DNA of 64,000 nt from Brachypodium distachyon (taxonomy: Eukaryota; Streptophyta; Magnoliopsida; Poales; Poaceae): positions 1,798,001-1,862,000 of the forward strand of contig NC_016134.3 of assembly GCF_000005505.3 (NCBI RefSeq). Direction: 5' to 3'. The notes beneath the pieces were generated by a model. The model made no database searches and was not told the origin of the DNA. It saw only the letters and a program-made list of their open reading frames with translations. Both the position numbers and the translations under genes were made by a program. Every line of letters begins with the position of its first letter. The first letter of the stretch is position 1. Positions 55,815 to 64,000 of the stretch are shown here, one piece after another.

Positions 55815-56576
55815 TACTTCTTAAATTTAATTGTTTTAAATGTAAAACAAGAACACTTTATATTTTTTCATTAGGTTTAGTTAATTTTAAACATATATTT
55901 ATGCATTTGTATTAACACACGGTTCCGCGGCAACGCGCGGGTCATCATCTAGTATTCACAGAGCACTAGTAACTTGTTACATCATTAATTTGGATCTTGC
56001 TAGCTTAATTTGTCTTATACTTTTGGAATATTACTTGATTATCTTGTGTACAAGAACACATTTATTTTGGTCTCCTTTTAGCACCGTTGGTAATTAAGGA
56101 GTTAGGTTCATATTTCCCTAAGGTTGAGATTACAAAAAGAACTGATGCGCTTGCCCATATTGAAATTCTTGCAAACTTTGATAACGAAACTCAAGAGCGA
56201 GAGAGAGACCAACTAATCACTCAACAACCATTGATTTGAGATTTGACATAGCTTACTTAATTCAGAAGCTGTAGTTTTCTTTGTACAAACACATACATGG
56301 AGATGGATTCAAACTCGAAACCGTAATCTCCACTCCAATTTTGTGCTGCTAACAACTACTAGGTAAAAAGTAAACATAAAGTAAAAATGCATGAACAACG
56401 ACCACTCAAATCTTGCATCCTTTTCCTTCTGGCTTGAAGATCATTGCAGCACGTACGTAGAGGAGATGATGACAAGAGATGCACGCATGCATGCCCAAAA
56501 GAACAAAAGAATTCATCCCTTAATTCCATCGATCTCAAGTAGATCTTGGAATTAATCGTGCATATCCATGGATTTT

Positions 56577-57345
56577 TCACTCCTTTGATGATGAGCCTAG
56601 CCCTCTTGCCTCGGACCCCTTCATGATCCTCAGCCTCTTGCAAGTGCTCATGAACATCCTGCAAATCAACAAACAAATCATCATAAGACACCATACTCTG
56701 TATAAATAGCTCAAACTCTAACCAAATCATGCATACATGCATGGTATCAAATAATCAAGAACATGTACATATATATGTGTCATGTGTGCATATATGAGCA
56801 TGGACTTACTGGAAGGGGACATCGCCGACGAGCATGAGGTCGCCGTCTTTATCCTCATAGGTGACGGCAAAGTCGGCGGGGTTGACGGCCGCGGCATCGC
56901 CGGATCCGGAGCTGAAGCAGCTGAGGAACATGGCCTCCAGGGCCTCCCTGAGCTCGCGGTAGCCCTTGTACATCTTGAGGTCGATCTTCCTCAGGTACGG
57001 GGCTCCGTCCATGCTCACCTTCACATACAGTGATCCGGATCCAGCCACGGGCGGCGGCGCCTCCGCCGCCTCCTCCTTCTCCGGCGCCGGTGCCTCCGCC
57101 GCCGGCTTGCTCTTCGACTGCTGCTGGAAGCAGCTCTTTCGGTAGGACCTCACCGGCGGCCACCCCACCACCTGCGCCTTGGCTGCCGGCGCCGCAGTGA
57201 CAGTCTTGGCCTCCTCCTCCTTGTTGTCGGCAATGCCGCGCTTGCTGCCCCTGGGCGTCGCCGGCGCCGGCGAGTCGTCCTCGACGCCCGGCAGGCCCAA
57301 CCTCAGCTCCGTCGCCTTCAGGTTCTCCAGTGCGGCGGACGCCAT
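56577..57345 (-). CDS. Aux/IAA auxin-response repressor
   Basis: Exons 57345-56810 and 56658-56577 (CA|GTAAGT to CAG|G) give 205 aa with all four Aux/IAA domains. Domain I is the EAR-type TELRLGLPG (12-20), which recruits TOPLESS corepressors. Domain II is the degron [12 protein letters not shown] (59-70, GWPPV 61-65), recognised by the TIR1/AFB auxin receptor. Domains III and IV form the PB1 interaction module, with the lysine of LYVKV (K109) and the acidic DKDGD (165-169). The C-terminus has [15 protein letters not shown]. The usual GDVPW near 178 reads GDVPF. The protein is nuclear, binds ARF transcription factors and is destroyed in the presence of auxin. A TATA box lies 185 bases upstream. 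The intron between domains III/IV and the C-terminus is 151 nt. I assign the family but not the number within it. Confidence 0.94.
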
Positions 57346-57529
57346 TGATCCTCTCTCGATTTCTCTACCTGCTAGAGCTAGAGGCCGGTGGTTGCAAGTT
57401 GCAACTTTTGCAAGAACTTTGCAGCAACAAGGAGATGAGATATGAGAGTCTCTTGATCTTTCTCAGCTGGCTTAAGGAAGGTGAGAGCTTTCTGTTTGTG
57501 CGTGTGAGTTTCTCCTCCCCATGGGAGTG

Positions 57530-57536
57530 TTTTATA
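57530..57536 (-). promoter_or_regulatory. TATA box of the Aux/IAA gene
   Basis: TATAAAA on the minus strand, about 185 bases upstream of the start codon at 57345. No clear auxin-response TGTCTC element was spotted in the nearby promoter. Confidence 0.55.
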
Positions 57537-60500
57537 GAGCTCCATCCAGTCATCCACTGGGCGTGTGGCCGTGCGAGCTAGAGGCTAGGCTAGGCTCTGG
57601 CCACATGTGCCTACACACGCACGCACATACGTGCCAGTGCAGGCCACACACGTGCGACGTCGACACCACACACACTCACTGTGTACGTACGTGTACCACT
57701 GGTTGGTTAGCTGGGGTGGTTGCAAGGTTAGGGGTGCAGCCAATGAGGGGCCATGCTTGCCGGCCGGCGAAGACGACCCGCGACACGCCGGGCCCGCCGC
57801 CAGCGGCTCCGGTAGACCCACCACAGATTCCTCGGGTCCGCGTCTCGGATGCCGGGTTGCGGGTTACTCGAGGCCAGCCGACCCGATAACCAGATATCCA
57901 TGATGATGTGGTTAATGCATATATGCAATGCATACATAGTACTATACAAGGGTTAGGAAAGACCCTGCCTAGAACCCGGCAGTGACCGGGCACGGATTCT
58001 CTACGGCGTGCCCGACCCGGTATCTAGAGTTGCTCGATTAGCACTAGCGTGAAATTGATTACTCTAGTTTACTACTATAATTAAACAAGCTAGCAGCAGG
58101 GTGCCAACAATATATGCTATGATTAGGGTGCTATCATTTGAGATCTTGGAGGAGCATCTTTGGCCAATACAATACTGTCCCCTCTTCCTCTCCCCCAAAT
58201 AAATTTTGCATAGCTAGAAAGATTCATTATATGCAATGGAACAATGTAACATGGAGTGTATGGGCACTTGTCTATTTGCATGCTCCTCATCATGCCATAC
58301 CATACCATGCATCTCCGTCCACCACCTTTTGTTCCTTCTTTCCCTGCCCTTTGCTTCTTTTGCCTATACAAACCCTAGTGGGGGCTTTCTTTAGTTAGCA
58401 CAAAAGTTTCCCTTGCAAAAAGTGCATTGTTAACCACTTCACCTTTTTTTGCTTTGGAGACTGCATGCAAAGTATTGTTAATTGCTATGCTAGCTGGTGC
58501 TGCTCCTTTAACTAACCAGTGCTTTTGTGTTGTTTTTCTGGTGGGAGCAGGGTGGTCCCTAGCTTCAGCTAGATCAATTAAGCTTTTGATTTTATTTGAG
58601 GAAACAAACTTAGATTATTTGACCCATGGATATTTATAGCATGAATAGTGGGCCGAGCATGCATGCTTGTGAAAAAATGCTCCGAAGGAACAAACTCTGT
58701 TCTCTTTGGATTACTCAAGGTAATTTCTTTTGCAAAATTAAACGAAAGTTTTTTTTTCTCATAATTGGGATTCAGAGAGGCAAACACTTTAGCTAACTAT
58801 ATATTGTGAGATCTTATCATGCAATTGTCAGCCAAAATGTCCACTAGACTGATATCATACACAGGATGGATGGATAAGGTGACCCATCAAAAGTGCACTT
58901 CGGTAGATGTTGCTAATATTGACAAAACCACTTGTCTGATCAACTTTATTGTAGATCTACCATGGCATTTTCTTATACATTGTCACCATCAATCAATCTA
59001 CACAAAGATATTTGCAGTCTTCATGTGCAGTGAACCAGTCTAGCTCCCCCTCAGTAACTATATACCTAACCAACCTCGATTTGCTAAATTAAGTTAATTA
59101 ACGAGGTAGCATCAATCTTTGATTCCCTGACACATTGCCGCAACCTAGCTATAACAAATTGCACCGAAATTTCGAGTCCTTGTCCGTTTGACCATCCTCC
59201 AAATATCAAAGGCACCCTATGTTCATGCAACCTCCTACAAGCACAACCTAGAATAATCACCAAACTAAAGAATCTCTCGAATTCGCGGCGAAAAATAAGA
59301 GTGTGTCTTTCTTCATTAGTTTTCGGTTATGACTAGATCCAAGCTAACAATTAGGTTTAGTTGAGCTTAATTTGAGTAGTCTCTCCATGCATATGCATGC
59401 ATGTCTTGGAAAAAAATATTTGTTCAAGTAATGTTCATGTCGCCCGTTCTCTCCCCTGTAGTTTCTTGGATTCCGGAGGGAATTATTTACTAAAAAATAT
59501 GCACAAGATTTGATTAATTATTTGTTAGTAGTTAGCAGCAGTAAGTACGATGGATTGGGGTTTTAAATTGGTATAATAAATTAGAGTTCGGTGAGCAAGA
59601 ATCTTTCTGTTAATTCGATCAAGTTTTTGAGCCGGGGAATAAGGGCGGTGCCTGCACGTTTGACTGTTTGTTTGCAGGCATTTGCAAGCTTCACTCGATG
59701 TATAGATTAATATATAGTACATGCATATTTATTTTATTTTTGATGCTATGATCTGCTAGTACTGCATATGGATGCACTGCACCGACTAAATGTTTTGCAA
59801 CGACGAACTCCTTAGTATAATGAAATCTGTGGATTTTCAATAATGCATGGATTCCCTCTAGGATGAATAAATGTATTAATTAATACGTTTCTGTTGGCGC
59901 CCTACTTAGTTTGCGATGCCTTGTGTTGCAGCATCCCCCTACATCGAGAGAATTAACAATTAATTGTATGTGTTGAGCGATTTCGGGCTCAGCTCCTTTT
60001 AATTCCTTTGGCTGCTTTAGTTGCTTAATTACGTGGGATTTTTCTTTTGTGAAACTTCTAATGAAAGTTTTTTTCTAGTATTTTTTTTTCTAGAATACTA
60101 ATGAAAGTAAACTAACTAAAATTGGGCCTCTTTTCTTTTTCTTCTGAATTGATCCCGGGCGGCCCTCTGCACAGAGACGGTGCCTGCCCTGAATATATAT
60201 GAAGCCTAAAATTACAGTCTTTGTGAAGATGTACAATTTGAGCGAAATGTGTTCCACCAAAATAAGTTGTGCGTACATATCAAAGGATGATCAAGCCGTT
60301 GAGACTTGAGATAATGCTCCATTGTCGTTTGGGCTCTAGATCTCAAATTTTTGTCATTGTTTGAGTTTAAATTTTAACTAAAACAAAGTCAAGAATTTAG
60401 AATCGGAGTGCTATGTATCTTAGCTACACTGGCAAGTGAGACGTCGGTATGGTATATATGTAGTGTCCCGTTCGCACGTACGTGCGTACGTGTGCCTCCT

Positions 60501-60889
60501 ATATATTAACTAAGATCAAACAGGAAGACCGGTCTAGCTAGAGCAGCATGCATGACTGGCCGTACGTACGAACATGGACGGATGGTGGATGGGGGCTGCA
60601 TGCATGCGTGCAGACAGCAGACTGCAGGTCGATCGAGACTAGCTAGTTAGCTTATATAGCTTAGCTTGATCTTGACACGCTCCAACGCATGCATGGCCAG
60701 CCGACAATTAATCTCCGGAGTCCGGACTCGCGATGTGTACACAACTGACAGGACGGAGAGCTTAATTAGCTTGGCTTGCTAGTAGACGACCGTACGGTCG
60801 ATATGGCACGCCCAACAAACCGGCCGGGTCACACTGCACGTACGTACATATCGGTCGATCGATCGCCGTCTTAATTAATGGCCGGTATC

Positions 60890-60943
60890 GCGTCAGGTTA
60901 CGTGTAACAAATGAGAGACTTTTGTTACATAATAACCTGACGC
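60890..60943. repeat. Short inverted repeat (hairpin)
   Basis: GCGTCAGGTTACGTGTAACAA and TTGTTACATAATAACCTGACGC are reverse complements apart from a small bulge and bracket a 12-base loop. Not flanked by an obvious target duplication. Confidence 0.65.
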
Positions 60944-61171
60944 GCATTACTCCCTCGACTATCGATCTATTCCTGCATACTCGAGGTATTTTTTATTTTT
61001 TTTCTGCTAAGACCAATTAAGGAGTAGCTCATGCAAAACATCCTAATAACTAATCTCCTCGCTTAGGGCGCTGCGTACGTCCGCTCGTTGGCTAATTACC
61101 CCTCAGATGTTCCCGTGCATGCATGTTTGTACGTGGTATTACATCCTTCCGTGTACTAGGCTTACTAATTA

Positions 61172-61257
61172 CTCCCTCCGTTCCTAAATACTTGTCGCTG
61201 TTTTAGTGCAAACTTGCTTGCACTGAAACAGCGACAAGTATTTAAAAACGGAGGGAT
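61172..61257. mobile_element. Palindromic Stowaway-like MITE
   Basis: CTCCCTCCGTTCCTAAATAC, CTTGTCGCTGTTTTAGTGCAA and their complement fold almost perfectly end to end; TA at both sides. A half copy of the same family is at 45158-45210. Confidence 0.85.
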
Positions 61258-62701
61258 TATCGAATTAAGCTAAGGTACATTAGTATTACTGCAACCACGT
61301 TAAGTTTTTTTTTTTGGCGAAAGTATATAATCCCACGGCCGGATACCTCGCTATAGCTTGGAGAGAGACACGTATACACGAGACATTGTACATTGTAGTG
61401 ATTGTCTCGAGCTGGCACGAAAGGTACATTACATGCATGCAGTCCTGCATCCATGCATGCATGTGTTGTCTTGACCGTTGACCGAATTGATCGATCCAGC
61501 AATGCATATATATATATACACTACAGTGTACTGTATGGTTCTAGAAAATGGGCGCTAGCTTCATGGGCGACCGGGAAAACCCATGCTTGATTGGCGGCAG
61601 GTTCCGTATAAGTCAGCGGACAGAGTGGCGCTATAGCTCCACCGAGAGAGACCTGCGGTACAGAGCTAGCCATATATAATCTCGAGATGAGATCGGTCGA
61701 TTCACATTGCAGATGCAATGCATTTGTATGCAGTACACTAGTACAGGTCGATGTACACATGCCCTACCTCTATATATACGTATATACGAATGCCAAGACT
61801 AAACGAATGCATGTCCGTACGTGTAATGTTGCATTCCTCCGGTGAGAGGAACAGAGAGAAAATATACGAATGTCTGTATATATATTTACTGATCTTCAGA
61901 CTAATAACAGGGCTACGAAAACCAGAGTATCATCAGAGCGTGTTAGAACAGCTCCACGTACCTCCAGACTCCAGTGAGAGGAATAGAGAAAACATAATTG
62001 TTTTATCAGGACCAATTATTGTGTACAGTACTGCAAGATTAAGAATCTAAGACGCATTAGAGTGGTCGAGTGGAGTATGGCGCACGACATGGGAAGCTTA
62101 TCTAACATCACTGTAGCCCATTCAATTGAGAGCTAGCAGCCAATGCTGTACGAGCCACGCACAACTCCGTAATTATTCGAGATGATAAAGGTCCATATAT
62201 AATTAATTTCCTCCACCCAATTCAACCAAACATGCATGCACCCTCAACTAATTATACTCTACTGGTTGTCGTTATCGATGGTGTCGAGTAGCTAACCAGT
62301 CGTTTTTTCCGTTCCTGCGTGAATTAGCAAAGCTACTCGATTTGTGATTAAGAAGCATCACATCAAACCCACACGTTCGCTGTCCTGATCTCCCACATCC
62401 ATGCATTCGTGCGTGCGTGTCTGATTGATTAATTACACAGTTTGTTCATACATTTGTCTTTATTTTATTTTGGAGGATCACGGTTCGTTGATAGGTGAAG
62501 TTGGCCCCGCTCGCTCGGCTTAATTCACGTTCCTTCTTGCAACTGTGACCAGGCCCCACATGGCAGGAGTAGACAGCCCGGCATGCTCACATGACATGGC
62601 CGCTGACGCCGCCCCACAGTCTCGGCCATCCACAAGCCAACGTGTCAACTAACGCAATCCCGCGGGCCCACAGCCAGTGAGACGGGTCACCATTCTACGT
62701 A

Positions 62702-62777
62702 CTTCATCCACACTAAATCATACGTAGATACATTCAAATTTTGACAAACCTGAGACATTTTTTGTTGGAGAAAGGAG
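62702..62777. mobile_element. Stowaway-like MITE
   Basis: Family of 997-1120 (TTTTGACAAACCTGAGACATTTTTTG interior shared), TA at 62700-62701 and 62778-62779; the left terminal repeat is degraded. Confidence 0.65.
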
Positions 62778-63108
62778 TACATAAAATCAGCTCAACGCAA
62801 GACAAAATGGAGCCAAAGACGCAGGCAAAATTAGGTGTAATACTCTTGACACGATGGAGTCAAAGACGCAAGACGATCAGGTAAAATATCTTAACCAACC
62901 ACATGGTGGTATCATGGTAAAATAGCTTCCTAAATTCGGATAAAGCAAACTAGACGCGTAAACAAATCCAGGGGAAAAAAACCACAATTTCCAAACACGA
63001 TGTTTTCTCCTCCACCTCACAAAAACTGTACCCAGGAGCTCTCTGCCCTCCCACATTTCGTCTCTCTCTTCTCTTACAGACTCTTGTTTCTGTCTTGAGC
63101 GCAATGCC

Positions 63109-64000
63109 TCAAAGCGGGCACGGAGGGACTTCGAGCGTCGCGCCGGCCTGGATCTGGCCCCACCCGATGAGGCGCCAATGCTTCTCGACACGGCGGCTCA
63201 GGGCCACCTTCTCGCCTTTGCTCGTGCAGACGGGGGCGGTGAGCTGAAGCTTGGCGAGATCGTTCTTGACGGCAACCACACGGGCACCTGTTGACATGGA
63301 TCCTATGTTGAGCATCAGGATCTCACCCTTGGTGAGCTTGGAGACCTTCCCTGCTTTCTCCGTACCCTTTGTTCTCACACCCAACAGCCTTCGTAGGAGG
63401 AAGAAATTTATCTGCAAAGTGGTATGTCCAAGGATGTCACTAACAGATATCCTTGCTTGACTAAAAATATTGAAGCGACAAAGATTTGACAAACCTCAAG
63501 CTCCACGAATACATCAGGAAGCGACCCGATTTCTCCTAGAACCTGGCCAACTAGCCTATCAGCACGAGTCAAAGTTGGATCCATGGTTGTTCCCACACCA
63601 ATAAGCCCTCCAGGCACAGCAAACTGGAGTTCATTCTGCTCCGCGTAGAGCGAGACGATCCTTGAGTAGATTGGAGTGCATTTGATGTTGCCACTCTCAT
63701 CCTTCATGACAATGCCAGGGCGAACTTCAATGTTCTGGTTCACCCTCAGGACTCCCTGTAAATAACAATTGTCATTCAGATTACATTTACCAGAAGAAAA
63801 CGGAACACTTATGATATATAATTATGCTCCATGATTAAAATCTACATACCCTGAGAATGCTGCCACCTGCTACCCCACCCCTAATGTCATCGACCTCTGA
63901 ACCAGGCTTGTTAACGTCAAAGGAGCGAATAACAATCATGTTGGGAGGTGAAGTGAAGTTCCTTTCCGGAATGGGGATTTTCTTGACAATATATTCACAG
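63109..64000 (-). CDS. Translation initiation factor eIF2 gamma subunit, 3' exons (partial)
   Basis: Three exons on the minus strand: up to 63850 (continuing beyond 64000), 63755-63495 and 63411-63109, all with GT/AG junctions (AGG|GTATGT, TTACAG|GGAGTC, GAG|GTTTGT, TGCAG|ATAAAT). They encode the C-terminal half: [39 protein letters not shown], then [16 protein letters not shown] and the beta-barrel domain III ending at [13 protein letters not shown] and EVPPCPL. eIF2-gamma is the GTP-binding core of the eIF2 heterotrimer that delivers initiator Met-tRNA to the 40S ribosome. The G-domain with the GTPase motifs lies outside the window. The 83-nt intron (63494-63412) is typical of plants. No disruption is seen. 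Confidence 0.95.

Larger units (their letters stand above)
55129..55952 (+). mobile_element. Non-autonomous Helitron with internal repeats
   Basis: The 3' end has GCGGCAACGCGCGGGTCATCAT followed by CTAG (55949-55952) and host T, a typical grass Helitron terminus. The 5' end is placed at TC following A at 55128 (TCTTCTATATCTAAGTAGG). The interior contains three or four imperfect repeats of CATGCATGTATTCATT, CAATTCAAACATGTCACCTC and CATCA words, one full MITE (55705-55814) and palindromic MITE remnants (55336 and 55450-55491). No helicase gene. Confidence 0.7.
57540..62701. other. Long intergenic stretch
   Basis: No gene recognised in about 5.1 kb. The open frames at 57521-57993 lie in a GC-rich part of the Aux/IAA promoter region and have no family features. 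A perfect-looking hairpin is at 60890-60943 and a palindromic MITE at 61172-61257. Confidence 0.45.

Noticed and set aside
57521..57993. Open frames upstream of the Aux/IAA gene
   Set aside because: They lie in the GC-rich promoter region, on both strands and mutually overlapping, with no family features.
60120..60220. Word GGGCGGCCCTCTGCACAGAG resembling a common grass repeat
   Set aside because: Too short to assign to an element family, and no termini were found.
1..64000. CRISPR arrays, bacterial operons, rRNA or functional tRNA genes
   Set aside because: The window is plant nuclear DNA; no spaced direct-repeat array or cloverleaf was seen apart from the SINE promoter boxes.

Overview
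The window is nuclear DNA of a grass, most likely a pooid with a compact genome such as Brachypodium (inference from gene spacing, tiny Stowaway-type MITEs, GC-rich first exons and families typical of grasses; not tested by alignment). All coordinates and splice junctions below were read by eye from the sequence and from comparison between paralogues inside the window.

Layout. 1-29,000 is an accessory block made of two interleaved multigene families, all on the minus strand: CC-NB-ARC-LRR (NLR) resistance genes at 2827-6498 (decayed), 12440-15998 (intact, 852 aa) and 17690-17945 (3' remnant), and F-box protein genes at 8333-9576 (pseudogene), 10186-11533 (best preserved, 415 aa), 22281-23970 (pseudogene) and 24832-26654 (frameshifted). 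The block also holds a plastid clpP insertion (16530-16961), a small unknown gene (20752-21117), a SINE, two hAT elements with perfect 8-bp target duplications, many Stowaway-like MITEs and shuffled flanking segments.

29,000-40,100 is a single-copy region: an intronless CIPK calcium-signalling kinase (30347-31705, plus) and a six-exon group C bZIP transcription factor (39882-35215, minus, 307 aa).

40,100-56,000 is gene-poor and repeat-rich: a LINE fragment with a reverse-transcriptase zinc finger, repeated copies of a segment that also lies upstream of the bZIP gene, a 660-bp MULE with long terminal inverted repeats, a Helitron 3' end, and immediately after it a 1.4-kb near-perfect inverted repeat (47815-49218). 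The arms of that inverted repeat carry pieces of a double-stranded-RNA-binding-domain (DRB-like) gene with its intron. If transcribed it would fold into a long hairpin RNA derived from an RNA-silencing gene, and it is the most unusual object in the window. A second, MITE-containing Helitron lies at 55129-55952.

56,500-64,000 has two conserved genes on the minus strand: an Aux/IAA auxin repressor (57345-56577, 205 aa) and the 3' exons of eIF2-gamma (running off the window at 64000), separated by about 5.7 kb of apparently non-coding DNA.

The NLR and F-box block looks like a birth-and-death cluster in which only one NLR and perhaps one F-box gene remain usable. The CIPK, bZIP, Aux/IAA and eIF2-gamma genes are ordinary conserved genes in signalling, transcription and translation.
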